Assembly: GCA_000411415.1 (NCBI GenBank)
Contig: KE150451.1
Span: 496,717 to 560,716 of the forward strand
Source: Actinomyces sp. HPA0247
Lineage (GTDB): Bacteria; Actinomycetota; Actinomycetes; Actinomycetales; Actinomycetaceae
Length of the DNA: 64,000 bases
Direction of reading: 5' to 3'
Below, piece after piece: positions 9,338-17,956 of the stretch (the stretch's first letter is position 1; each line of letters opens with the position of its first letter). The position numbers were made by a program, and so were the translations under genes. The notes beneath the pieces were generated by a model. That model ran no database searches. It was given only the letters and a program-made list of their open reading frames with translations, and had not been told where the DNA came from.

Positions 9338-10468
9338 ATGCCAGTCACGCTTGATTCCGTCATGGCGGCTCTCGGTGAGGTCATCGACCCCGAGATCCGC
9401 CGCCCCATCACCGACCTGAACATGGTGACCCCCGACCTGGTCACCATCGACGGCTCGTCCGTCGCGATCAAGGTCCTGCTCACCACCGCTGGATGCCCTC
9501 TGCGTACCCAGATCACGAAGGATGTCACCGAGCGCGTCGGCGCCATCGACGGCGTCGAGAATGTCTCCGTCGAGATGGGCGTCATGGATGATGCTCAGAA
9601 GAAGGCTCTGCGCGAGAAGCTCAACGGTGGTCGCCCCGAGCGCGAGATTCCTTTCTCCCGTCCCGACTCCCTCACGCGCGTCATCGCCGTGACCTCCGGT
9701 AAGGGCGGCGTCGGCAAGTCCTCCATGACCGCGAACCTGGCCGCCGCGCTCGCCGCGCAGGGCCTCAAGGTCGGCGTCATGGACGCGGACATCTACGGCT
9801 TCTCGATTCCCCGTATGCTCGGCGTGGACCACGACCCGCAGGTCATCGACGGCATGATGATTCCTCCCGTGGGAGCGGGCGGCGTCAAGGTTATTTCGAT
9901 CGGCATGTTCGTGCCCGACGGCCAGGCGGTCATCTGGCGCGGCCCCATGCTGCATCGCGCCCTTCAGCAGTTCCTCGCGGACGTGTTCTGGGGTGACCTG
10001 GACGTCCTGCTCATCGATATGCCTCCGGGCACGGGCGACGTCGCGATTTCGATCGCGCAGCTGCTCCCGAACTCGGAGATCCTCGTCGTGACGACCCCGC
10101 AGGTCGCGGCCGCTGAGGTCGCCGAGCGCGCCGGTTCAATCGCCGCCCAGACGAACCAGAAGGTCATCGGCGTCGTCGAAAACATGTCCTTCCTGCCTCA
10201 GCCCGACGGCTCGCGTCTGGAGATCTTCGGCGCGGGCGGCGGCGAGTCCGTCTCGCAGCGCCTGACCGCCCAGCTCGGCTACTCCGTGCCGCTGCTGGCC
10301 CAGGTTCCGCTCGACATCGCACTGCGCGAGGGCGGCGACCGCGGCGAGCCGGTGTCCGTCGCCTCGGGTCCCGCTGCCGAGGAGCTGACGGCCCTCGCCA
10401 AGCAGCTCTCCTCGGCGCATCGCGGACTGGCGGGCCGCCCCCTGGGCGTCTCCCCCATCCAGCACTGA
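9338..10468 (+). CDS. Mrp/ApbC-type P-loop ATPase, Fe-S cluster carrier
   Basis: 376 residues. An N-terminal MIP18/DUF59-like domain (about 1-95) precedes the P-loop domain with SGKGGVGKSS at about 120 and DMPPGTGD. Members bind and transfer Fe-S clusters in the cytosol. ATG 9338 is chosen: TAGAGT at 9325-9330 lies exactly 7 nt upstream, and the family begins with the DUF59 segment seen right after this start. A strong hairpin ends the transcript at 10483. Confidence 0.9.
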   Translation: MPVTLDSVMAALGEVIDPEIRRPITDLNMVTPDLVTIDGSSVAIKVLLTTAGCPLRTQITKDVTERVGAIDGVENVSVEMGVMDDAQKKALREKLNGGRPEREIPFSRPDSLTRVIAVTSGKGGVGKSSMTANLAAALAAQGLKVGVMDADIYGFSIPRMLGVDHDPQVIDGMMIPPVGAGGVKVISIGMFVPDGQAVIWRGPMLHRALQQFLADVFWGDLDVLLIDMPPGTGDVAISIAQLLPNSEILVVTTPQVAAAEVAERAGSIAAQTNQKVIGVVENMSFLPQPDGSRLEIFGAGGGESVSQRLTAQLGYSVPLLAQVPLDIALREGGDRGEPVSVASGPAAEELTALAKQLSSAHRGLAGRPLGVSPIQH

Positions 10469-10482
10469 GCCCGCGTGCTCTT

Positions 10483-10519
10483 CCCCGGCCTCGTCCACCT
10501 TGGACGAGGCCGGGGTTTT
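10483..10519. terminator. Rho-independent terminator, inverted pair of the 12-mer
   Basis: Perfect stem of 15 bp (10483-10497 with 10501-10515) with a 3-nt loop and TTTT at 10516-10519. Each arm holds the exact 12-mer. Confidence 0.93.
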
Positions 10520-10664
10520 GTCTGCTCGTCACGCGCTGTTTTCGCTGGGAATCGGAGTGCCACCGCGCCCTGGCGTCACGCCGCCTGTACGCTGATGCGT
10601 GGGGAGGGCGCAGCGCGTGCGCGCCTCTCGCCGAGGCGACCAATACGACGTGAGGATCAAGGCG

Positions 10665-11294
10665 ATGGCGGACAAGGCCCAGACGTGGGTGTACACCGAG
10701 GACTATGTTGCGGAGAGCGACGCGCTGACCGCCGCACGTGCCGTCGCCACGGAAATGGGTGCCACTCCTGTCTCCCCGGGGACGGGTGCCGCCCTGCGCA
10801 TGCTCGCCGCCGTGTCGGGTGCTCGTGCTGTCCTCGAGATCGGTACCGGTGCTGGTGTTTCAGGGCTGTGGATTCTCGATGGTATGGCCTCCGATGGCGT
10901 CCTGACGACGATTGATTCCGAGTCCGAGCTCCTGGGGCATGCACGTCGCAACTTCGCCGCAGCGGGTCTGTCCTCCCACCGCACGCGCCTGATCGCCGGG
11001 CGTGCCCTCGATGTTCTGCCGCGCATGGCCGCCCGCGGCTACGACATGGTCGTCCTCGATGGCGATCTGGAGGAGACCCCGCAGTACCTCGACCACGCCG
11101 TTCGTATCCTGCGCCCCGGTGGCACGATCGCCTTCGTGCACGCACTGTGGCACGATCAGGTTGCTGATCCGGCTCGTCGCGACGCGCACACCGTTGTCGC
11201 GCGCGAGGTCGTCAACTACCTGCGCGATTCCGAGGAGTTCGTGCCCGCGCTACTGCCCGTCGGCGACGGCCTGGCGGTCGCGGTCAAGCGCTGA
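10665..11294 (+). CDS. O-methyltransferase, SAM-dependent (class I)
   Basis: 209 residues. SAM-binding motif I is VLEIGTGAGVSGLWIL; the post-I acidic residue (TIDSE) and VLDGD at strand 4 fit the catechol/caffeoyl-CoA O-methyltransferase group. The substrate cannot be predicted. ATG 10665 has AGGA 8 nt upstream and starts the protein at MADKAQTW; an in-frame GTG 15 nt earlier has no ribosome site. Single gene between two hairpins. Confidence 0.85.
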   Translation: MADKAQTWVYTEDYVAESDALTAARAVATEMGATPVSPGTGAALRMLAAVSGARAVLEIGTGAGVSGLWILDGMASDGVLTTIDSESELLGHARRNFAAAGLSSHRTRLIAGRALDVLPRMAARGYDMVVLDGDLEETPQYLDHAVRILRPGGTIAFVHALWHDQVADPARRDAHTVVAREVVNYLRDSEEFVPALLPVGDGLAVAVKR

Positions 11295-11310
11295 GCCCCC
11301 AGACAACAAG

Positions 11311-11346
11311 GAAGCGGTGGGACAGGAGAACCTGTCCCACCGCTTC
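11311..11346. terminator. Bidirectional terminator between convergent genes
   Basis: Perfect 16-bp inverted repeat (11311-11326 with 11331-11346, core AAGCGGTGGGACAGG) with a 4-nt loop AGAA, between the methyltransferase and the DUF3117 gene, which point at each other. Confidence 0.9.
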
Positions 11347-11357
11347 TATGTATTGGA

Positions 11358-11522
11358 TCAGATGGCTGCGCCGAGCGCTCTGGCGAGTTCCGCGGCTTCG
11401 TCCGGAGTCATCTCGATGACGAGACGCCCGCCCCCTTCCGTGGGAATCCGCATGACGATTCCGCGACCTTCAGCACTGACTTCCAGGGGGCCGTCCCCCG
11501 TACGAGGCTTCATTGCTGCCAT
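11358..11522 (-). CDS. DUF3117 small protein
   Basis: 54 residues beginning MAAMKPRTGDGPLEV and containing GRGIVMRIPTEGGGRLV, the hallmark of DUF3117, a very conserved actinobacterial protein of unknown function. The start is ATG 11522, with AGAAGGAG in good position; an upstream in-frame extension covers AT-rich non-coding sequence and is rejected. Confidence 0.92.
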   Translation of the reverse strand: MAAMKPRTGDGPLEVSAEGRGIVMRIPTEGGGRLVIEMTPDEAAELARALGAAI

Positions 11523-11714
11523 GAGAGTACTCCTTCTCAGAGTTATGCCCGCGCCTCCACAGGCGGGGTAACATGCCCATTTTACCGGAAAAGCGCCATT
11601 TTTCCTTAACAGCTCGCAAAGAGAAATCAAAAGAAAATAGGCCATCCGATCAATTAGGCCGATTATCGCAGCATTAAGCGCAATTCTCGAACCCTCAGAA
11701 AGAGGAACTAACTA

Positions 11715-12440
11715 CTAGGCACCCGTCGCGAGACGAACCGCTTCCTCCGGATCATCAACGACGCGCAGCAGGTCCACATCGCCCGGAGAGATCATTCCGG
11801 CCTCGACCATCGAGGAACGGATCCACTCCACCAGACCCGACCAGTACGCGGTGCCCACGAGAACTAACGGGAACGAACGAATCTTCCCCGTCTGCACCAG
11901 CGTCGCGGACTCGAAGAGCTCATCCATCGTGCCGAAGCCGCCGGGCATCACAATGAAACCCTGGGAGTACTTCACGAACATCGTCTTACGTGCGAAGAAG
12001 TAACGGAAGTTAACACCCAGGTTCACCCACTGATTCATCCCCTGCTCGTGGGGAAGCTCGATACCCAGCCCCACGGACGTGCCACCGGCCTCCCAGGCGC
12101 CCCGGTTCGCGGCCTCCATCATGCCGGGACCACCGCCGGTGACGACCGCGTAGCCACGCTCGACGAGCAGGTGGCCGATCCGCTGAGCGCACTCGTAGAG
12201 GGGCTCCTCGGGACGCGTCCGTGCGGACCCGAAGACGGAGATGGCGGGACCGACCTCGGCCAGCGCCTCGAAGCCCTCCACGAACTCGGACTGGATGCGC
12301 AGGACGCGCCACGGGTCCTCGTGCTTCCAGTCGGCGCTCTGCTCGGACTGAAGCAGGGACGCGTCTGCCGTCAGGCGCGGAATCTGGTCCCCGCGTAGGA
12401 CGACGGATCCGCGGCGATAGGTGTGCGTCGGCTTGGTCAT
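11715..12440 (-). CDS. LOG family protein (cytokinin riboside monophosphate phosphoribohydrolase-like)
   Basis: 241 residues. The LOG motif PGGFGTMDELFE is visible at about 165-176, preceded by GGGPGMMEAAN, so the Rossmann-like nucleotide site is intact. The family hydrolyses nucleoside 5'-monophosphates to base and ribose 5-phosphate; in bacteria the physiological substrate is often unclear. The start ATG 12440 directly follows the dapE stop, with AGGAGG inside the end of dapE, so the two are one transcript. Confidence 0.9.
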   Translation of the reverse strand: MTKPTHTYRRGSVVLRGDQIPRLTADASLLQSEQSADWKHEDPWRVLRIQSEFVEGFEALAEVGPAISVFGSARTRPEEPLYECAQRIGHLLVERGYAVVTGGGPGMMEAANRGAWEAGGTSVGLGIELPHEQGMNQWVNLGVNFRYFFARKTMFVKYSQGFIVMPGGFGTMDELFESATLVQTGKIRSFPLVLVGTAYWSGLVEWIRSSMVEAGMISPGDVDLLRVVDDPEEAVRLATGA

Positions 12441-13622
12441 TCATGCCTCCTCGTGTGTGTCGGCGCCATCGCCGATCGATGCGAGCACGAACGCGCGCAG
12501 CGTGTCGTGCACTCTGACAATATCCGATACGGGCGCGTGTTCGTCGCGTGTGTGCGCCAGCAGCGGATCACCGGGGCCAAAGTTCATGGCGGGCACACCG
12601 ACCTCACTGAAGCGCGCGACATCGGTCCACCCGACCTTCGCGCTGAGCTGGAGCTCGCTGCCCTGCGCGCGGGCTACGGAGCGCGCGACGGACAGGAACC
12701 GCTGGGCCAGGGGTGAGTCCGCGCCGGGCCTGGCACCCTCACACAGGTCGTCGACCTCGATCGTGGCTCCCGTCCCCTCGAAGAGCCCACGCACCCACTC
12801 CAGGGCATCCTCGGCGCGCGTGGACGGGGCGAAACGGTAGTTGACGGTCATCGATGCGGCCTCTGGAATCACATTGTTGGCGATGCCACCCTCGACGCGC
12901 ACGACCGACAGGGATTCACGGAATTGCAGTCCGTCGACCGTGACGACGGGGTTTCCGTACGCGGCGATGCGCTCAATGACGGGAGCCATCGCGTGAATCG
13001 CGTTGACGCCCATCCACGCGCGCGCCGAGTGAGCCGCACGGCCCGGGAAGTGTGCGATGACGCGCAGCGTGCCATTGCAGCCGCCTTCCACGTGAGCGGC
13101 GGTGGGCTCGCCCAGCAGCGCCAGGTCGCCCGCTAGCCACTCGGGATGGTTGCGCTGGACGCGCCCGAGGCCGTTCAGATGTGAGGCGACCTCCTCGTGG
13201 TCGTAGAAGATCCACGTGACGTCGGCATTCAGCGTGGCTTCGTTGCCCTCGCGGATGGCCGCCCCGGCCTCGCAGGCGAGTGCGAGCGCCGCCGCGCACC
13301 CGCCGAGCATGTCGACCGACCCGCGCCCCCACAGGACCGTGACCCCGTCGCGCTCCTCGAGGCGGCCAGGGACGTTATCCGCGATCGGAACGGTGTCGAG
13401 GTGGCCGGCGAGGACCACGCGCTGGGTGAGGCCGAGCCGGGTCCGCGCGCACACGGCATCCCCGTCGCGCAGGATCTCCAGGGCAGGGACCGACCCGAAT
13501 CCGGCGCCTCGCAGGGCTTCTTCGACGGCGTTCGCCAGGGGGCCCTCATCTCCCGACACCGAGGGAATGTCGACCATCTGGCGCGTGAGCTCGACCGGGT
13601 CCGTCAGGTTCGTCAGCTGCAT
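12441..13622 (-). CDS. dapE: Succinyl-diaminopimelate desuccinylase
   Basis: 393 residues, M20 metallopeptidase fold. Splits N-succinyl-LL-2,6-diaminopimelate to LL-DAP and succinate in lysine and peptidoglycan synthesis. Metal motifs: AGHLDTVP (His, Asp), the bridging Asp in RGSVDM, YDHEEV (Glu pair), GEPT, and the late NFGPGD segment. The insertion domain carries AHSARAW. ATG 13622 has a perfect GAAGGAGG 5 nt upstream. The LOG gene follows with no gap. Confidence 0.9.
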   Translation of the reverse strand: MQLTNLTDPVELTRQMVDIPSVSGDEGPLANAVEEALRGAGFGSVPALEILRDGDAVCARTRLGLTQRVVLAGHLDTVPIADNVPGRLEERDGVTVLWGRGSVDMLGGCAAALALACEAGAAIREGNEATLNADVTWIFYDHEEVASHLNGLGRVQRNHPEWLAGDLALLGEPTAAHVEGGCNGTLRVIAHFPGRAAHSARAWMGVNAIHAMAPVIERIAAYGNPVVTVDGLQFRESLSVVRVEGGIANNVIPEAASMTVNYRFAPSTRAEDALEWVRGLFEGTGATIEVDDLCEGARPGADSPLAQRFLSVARSVARAQGSELQLSAKVGWTDVARFSEVGVPAMNFGPGDPLLAHTRDEHAPVSDIVRVHDTLRAFVLASIGDGADTHEEA

Positions 13623-13761
13623 GATTCCTCCTTCATGGATGCCTCCAGGATACCGGCGTGCTCCCCCACCTGCGTCTTCCCGCCGTCGCATCAGGGCACG
13701 CCCACGCCTCGTTCCTGATACCGGTTTTTACGCGAGGCACCCACAGTGTTACCCTCAGCAC

Positions 13762-14538
13762 ATGACACGCTGTGCTAGCCCGTCGCTGTTTGCGGGTATC
13801 GCTTCTTTCCTGTCCGCGCGCACCGGCGGCCGTTTCCGCCTCATCATTGGCTTCGAGGCCCCCGAGGATCAGGACAGCGCGCGCGACGGCGCGGCGATCA
13901 TCGAAGCAGCCGGCGGACACGCCCTCCTCATGCCGCGCGCGCTCCCCGCTCCCCTCACGGCGTTTTCGGTGCGCATGGTCATGGCGGACGGCGCCGTGTA
14001 CGTACGCGCGTCGGGCGAGGCGCTCATCTACCTGGGTGGGCGCGCGATCGACCGCTCGCGCGAGGGCGCGCTGGCCCCCGACGCTGAGCTCGCTCTCATT
14101 GACGAGGCCGTGGCCGCGTTCGGGGATGAGCCGTCCCTCCCGCGTGCCGAGGAGGGCTGGGAGTCCGTGGGAGATGGAATGATCGGCGCTTACGTCGACC
14201 GCTGCGCATCGCGTATCGCATCTGTGGAGGCGTCCGGCACGCGTCCGGCATCCGTGTCGGTCTCCGAGGCCTCGGGCCTGCTGGTGACTCTCCTGGAGCG
14301 CCTGGGCGTTCCGGTCGTCGAGGAGGGCGCCACCCTGTCTCTCGCCATCTCCGCAGATGGACGCACCCTCACGACGTCCCGACCTGAACAGGATGTCCGC
14401 ACAGCGCTGGCCGATGCTCTCACCACCTCGCCCGCCGTCCCACACGGTCCGGGCCTGTACTGCGTGGACCCAGCCTTCGTCCTCGACGCGGACGGTTTGA
14501 GCGCGGGGGCGGCACTGGCCGCGCTGGGGACGAGGTAG
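13762..14538 (+). CDS. Degenerate phosphomannomutase/phosphoglucomutase-like protein
   Basis: 258 residues. The start is ATG 13762, with TACCCT at 13750-13755 exactly 6 nt before it. The order of blocks resembles domain I of actinobacterial phosphohexomutases: an IIGFEAPEDQ segment where the family has VVVGRDTR, then LLMPRALPAPLTAFSVR, then YLGGRAIDRSREGA and an AYVDRC helix. The catalytic phosphoserine loop (TASHNP and following residues) is shortened to RASGEA, and the metal-binding DGDxD loop is not seen; the protein is about half the family length. It is probably not a mutase. Homology is my inference from block order, so a different fold cannot be excluded. Confidence 0.6.
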   Translation: MTRCASPSLFAGIASFLSARTGGRFRLIIGFEAPEDQDSARDGAAIIEAAGGHALLMPRALPAPLTAFSVRMVMADGAVYVRASGEALIYLGGRAIDRSREGALAPDAELALIDEAVAAFGDEPSLPRAEEGWESVGDGMIGAYVDRCASRIASVEASGTRPASVSVSEASGLLVTLLERLGVPVVEEGATLSLAISADGRTLTTSRPEQDVRTALADALTTSPAVPHGPGLYCVDPAFVLDADGLSAGAALAALGTR

Positions 14539-14707
14539 TTCTCTTCGAACAGCGCCACGCGAAGACGCAGATGAGCATGGCTGATCGTAGCCTGCTCATA
14601 TGAGTGAGAACACCCCTGCGACCGAGAGCGCGCGGCGCTTCGACCTGCTCCCCGCATCTGCCATTCCCCTACAATCATCCGGTAGACAAAGTGGCGGAAG
14701 GTGGAAC

Positions 14708-15676
14708 ATGGCTCTGACATCGATTGAGATCTGTGCCGGTGCAGGTGGTCAGGCCCTCGGCCTCGAACAGGCAGGTTTCGAGCACCTCGCTGTCGTCGAA
14801 ATCGATCATCACGCCTGTCAGACCCTTCGCGAAAACCGGCCCGACTGGAATGTCATCGAGGGGGACGTCGTCCCCTGGATCAAGGAACACGCACACGAAT
14901 ACCGCGGTGTTGATCTGGTTGCGGGAGGCGTCCCTTGCCCGCCCTTTTCTTATGCCGGAAAGCAACTCGGGGCTGACGATGAACGCGATCTTTTCCCCGC
15001 GATGATTGAGCTCGTCAGCGTGGTTCGACCGCGCGCGATCATGATCGAAAACGTGCGCGGCCTCCTCGATCCGAAGTTTGCGGCCTACCGCACCAGCGTC
15101 GAGGAACACTTGGCGCAGATCGGATACTCCCTTCAGTGGAAGCTTCTGCAGGCCTCCGATTTCGGTGTTCCCCAGCTTCGCCCTCGTGTCATCGCGGTTG
15201 GTTTCCGCAATGATATTGCCGTTTCTTTTGAATACCCGTCACCTTCACCGCACCCTGCCCCCACGGTGGGAGAGACCCTCGTCGATCTCATGGCTGAGCG
15301 CGGGTGGAAGGGCGCCGAGGCCTGGGCTGCTCGGGCGAACCGTATTGCGCCCACGCTCGTCGGCGGTTCCAAGAAGCATGGAGGCCCGGATCTGGGACCA
15401 ACCCGCGCCCGCCGCGCATGGGCTGACCTTGGTGTGAATGGATCGACCATTGCGCCACAGGCTCCCGATCCTGACTTTTCTGGCGATCCTCGCCTGACTG
15501 TCCGCATGGCTGCTCGCATCCAGGGTTTCCCTGATGATTGGGCGATTACCGGAGCGAAGACGCATGCGTATCGTCAGGTTGGGAATGCTTTCCCGCCTCC
15601 GGTCGCACGGGCTGTCGGCCTGCAGATCGCGTCGGTGTTGGCGCGCGCAGATAAGAGCAGCGAGGCCGTCGCATGA
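14708..15676 (+). CDS. DNA (cytosine-5-)-methyltransferase of a type II R-M system
   Basis: 322 residues. All m5C motifs are present: motif I ICAGAGGQALGLEQAGF, catalytic PCPPFS with Cys 77, ENV (motif VI), QLRPR (motif VIII) and QVGNAFPPPVA (motif X). Short target-recognition region. ATG 14708 has GGAAGGTGG upstream and a TACAAT box at 14670-14675. The cognate endonuclease overlaps by 4 nt (ATGA), and its kinship predicts methylation of GCCGGC. The pair lies between unrelated housekeeping genes, as a transferred module would. Confidence 0.92.
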   Translation: MALTSIEICAGAGGQALGLEQAGFEHLAVVEIDHHACQTLRENRPDWNVIEGDVVPWIKEHAHEYRGVDLVAGGVPCPPFSYAGKQLGADDERDLFPAMIELVSVVRPRAIMIENVRGLLDPKFAAYRTSVEEHLAQIGYSLQWKLLQASDFGVPQLRPRVIAVGFRNDIAVSFEYPSPSPHPAPTVGETLVDLMAERGWKGAEAWAARANRIAPTLVGGSKKHGGPDLGPTRARRAWADLGVNGSTIAPQAPDPDFSGDPRLTVRMAARIQGFPDDWAITGAKTHAYRQVGNAFPPPVARAVGLQIASVLARADKSSEAVA

Positions 15677-16533
15677 ATCTGAATCTCTCGCATGCGCGGG
15701 CGTTATTCCACCGCGAGCTCATCGAGACGAACACCCTGTCCATCGATGCCTCCGGTGTCGCGAGCAATGCTGACAAGTCGCAGCAATTGTCGTGTGAACT
15801 TGCGCTGTCTATTGCTCGGTCATTAGGCGCATCACGAGGCATTGGGAAGTTGAAGGCACAGAGTTCGGGTCGTCTCTTCGAATGCGCGGTGACCTCATTC
15901 CTCACACGCACATTCCCTCTCCTCACCCCTCTACGCCCCGGTGACTGGGACGTTCAAAACGTTGGCAGTACGCGCAGGGGCCACTTTCTCTCCCAGTTTG
16001 AGCCTTATCGCCACCTCGACGAATTAGCCGAGGCCATCACAGCGAAGCCCGCTCTCGCAGCCGTCCTCGGCAATTCCTACGACATTTCTCCGGACGTCCT
16101 GGTCGTACGTCAGCCAATCAGTGCGCAGGAGCTGGGTGATTCTGGAATCGTCGTTGACGGGGTTGCGTCATATTCCCCGTTGCTGGCCCGTAACCAGTCC
16201 TCTCCGATCATTCACGCGGTTGTGTCGTGCAAGTGGACACTGCGTTCGGACCGTGCTCAGAATGCCCGTTCGGAAGCCCTGAATCTGATCAGAAACAGGA
16301 AGGGGCGTACGCCGCATATCGTGGTTGTGACCGGCGAGCCGACACCCTCGAGGCTTTCTTCACTCGCGCTGGGAACCGGCGACATCGACACCGTCTACCA
16401 CTTTGCCCTCCCTGAACTCATCGAAGCAACACAGGCTTCGGGAAACGACGAGGCGATGCGCACTCTCGACACGCTGATCAACGGGCAGCGCCTGCGCGAT
16501 ATCGCGGATCTTCCGCTCGACCTGGCTATCTAG
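15673..16533 (+). CDS. NgoMIV-family type II restriction endonuclease (predicted GCCGGC)
   Basis: 286 residues, the same length as R.NgoMIV. The catalytic set lines up with the numbering known for NgoMIV: Glu 70, Asp 141 (140 in NgoMIV), Ser-Cys-Lys 185-187 and Glu 201; RSDR at 191-194 matches the base-reading segment. NgoMIV cuts G^CCGGC as a tetramer. ATG 15673 overlaps the methyltransferase stop (ATGA). GCCGGC is present in this window (for example near 3188 and 3846), so the host needs the methylase. Confidence 0.9.
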   Translation: MNLNLSHARALFHRELIETNTLSIDASGVASNADKSQQLSCELALSIARSLGASRGIGKLKAQSSGRLFECAVTSFLTRTFPLLTPLRPGDWDVQNVGSTRRGHFLSQFEPYRHLDELAEAITAKPALAAVLGNSYDISPDVLVVRQPISAQELGDSGIVVDGVASYSPLLARNQSSPIIHAVVSCKWTLRSDRAQNARSEALNLIRNRKGRTPHIVVVTGEPTPSRLSSLALGTGDIDTVYHFALPELIEATQASGNDEAMRTLDTLINGQRLRDIADLPLDLAI

Positions 16534-16557
16534 ATCCCTTCTGACGCACGTATTGAG

Positions 16558-16587
16558 TGTGCCCCGGGGACGCGTCCCCGGGGCACA
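16558..16587. terminator. Perfect 30-bp palindrome, bidirectional terminator
   Basis: TGTGCCCCGGGGACG and its exact complement with no loop bases, between the endonuclease stop (16533) and the convergent lipoprotein gene stop (16606). Confidence 0.85.
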
Positions 16588-16605
16588 ACGATCTCTTCGC
16601 TCAAC

Positions 16606-17787
16606 TCACACGTCGAAAGGCGTGGAGATGACCATGCCGCCCGTCTCGATCTGTCCGGCCATGTCGGACAGGCCCAGCTTCAGATCGGAGGAGAGCATCG
16701 GTGTGTAGGCGCCGAAGCCGGTGAGGAGGACGCCGCCGGAGGCCAATGACACCGGGACGACAGCCGCCTTCTCACCTGCGCTGGCCTGGGCAATGAGAGT
16801 GTCCATCGCGGTCTTGTAATCGACAACGACGCCCGTCAGCACGGGGGCGCCGATGGCGGAGCGGACCTCGTCGGAGATCTGGATGTAGCTGAACGCGTCC
16901 GCGAAGGACTGCGTGTCCGCCTGCTGCGTCACCGGCGCGCCGGACTGACCGGACATCGGCGCGGTCTCGGCCGACTGGGCCTCGTCGCGGGTCAGGCCCT
17001 TGAGATCGGCCTTCGTCAGGCCTGACCACACGAGGCGAACCATCGGGTTCGCTGCCTCGGTGACAGCTCGCGCGGCACCCTCGTTCGCATCGCCGGCGAA
17101 GGGCACGATGATGTCTGCCCCCCGGGCGATGAAGTCGGCGGCCGCGCCGCGCACCTCGTCGGCGCTGCCCGCGTAGGTGCCGTCGCTCGTCGCCGGGTTC
17201 CAGCCGAGGACACTGATCGACGTTCCGTTGGCGAGGTTGTATGCGTCCACGCCCTGGGAGAATGCGGACATCTGCGAGCTCGTTACGTTGTCGCGCGCGC
17301 CACCGATGACTGCAAGCGTGCCCGTGGTCGTCATGCCCGCGGAGGCGTAGCCGGCCAGGTAGGCGGCCTGCGAGGCGTCCACGTCGACGATGGACCCGTT
17401 CTTCAGGGAGGTTGCGGCTCCCTTGCTATCGACGAAGGAAGCGCCCACGAGGGCGAAGCGCACCTTCGGATTCGCGCGTGCAGCCTCGGAGATCGACGAT
17501 GCCATCGTCGAATCCGCGCCCACGATCAACGTGCAGCCGGAGGTCACCAGCGAGGCGGGTGCCTCCGCACCACTAGCAGCCTCGAAAGCGACCGATGCGT
17601 CGTTCGCGGCACCGGCGAGGGCCGTCGCGACGGGGTCCGTGGCGGCGTCGCCGTGGGCTCCGGAGATGGCGGCGCAGACCTTCGCGGAGGCCGCGGGGGT
17701 GGCGGTGGGCGCGGTCGAGCAAGCTCCGAGGGCCAAGGAGGCCGCGGTCGCGGTGGTTGCGAGTGCGGCGATGGTCCGCTTGTTCAC
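16606..17787 (-). CDS. BMP-family substrate-binding lipoprotein
   Basis: 393 residues. Signal peptide ends in a lipobox LALGAC, so Cys is lipidated and the protein sits on the outer face of the membrane. The body resembles basic membrane protein/PnrA-type nucleoside-binding proteins: KVRFALVGASF, AAYLAGYASAG, GTLAVIGGARDNVTS and ADIIVPFAGDANEGAARAV. These feed nucleoside ABC importers, but no importer genes are next to it. GTG 17787 (NKRTIAAL) is the start that gives a proper signal peptide, with AAAGG 9 nt upstream. Confidence 0.82.
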   Translation of the reverse strand: MNKRTIAALATTATAASLALGACSTAPTATPAASAKVCAAISGAHGDAATDPVATALAGAANDASVAFEAASGAEAPASLVTSGCTLIVGADSTMASSISEAARANPKVRFALVGASFVDSKGAATSLKNGSIVDVDASQAAYLAGYASAGMTTTGTLAVIGGARDNVTSSQMSAFSQGVDAYNLANGTSISVLGWNPATSDGTYAGSADEVRGAAADFIARGADIIVPFAGDANEGAARAVTEAANPMVRLVWSGLTKADLKGLTRDEAQSAETAPMSGQSGAPVTQQADTQSFADAFSYIQISDEVRSAIGAPVLTGVVVDYKTAMDTLIAQASAGEKAAVVPVSLASGGVLLTGFGAYTPMLSSDLKLGLSDMAGQIETGGMVISTPFDV

Positions 17788-17956
17788 GTGTGATGCCTTT
17801 CGTCGGGGCTTCTTGCTGCCCAACACGCTACCAGCCCGACGCCCACGCGCGACGGGCGGGGCGGCGCACCTCACCCGAGAGCGAACGCGGCGCGACGAGG
17901 CCACCCCTCGCGGGAGCTGAGCCGGGGTATGCGTGAGTCAGCGCAGAAACGACGCG

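Noticed and set aside
14708-16533. Avoidance of GCCGGC as proof of restriction activity
   Set aside because: Sites occur at several places (for example near 3188, 3846 and 4792), so avoidance is not evident.
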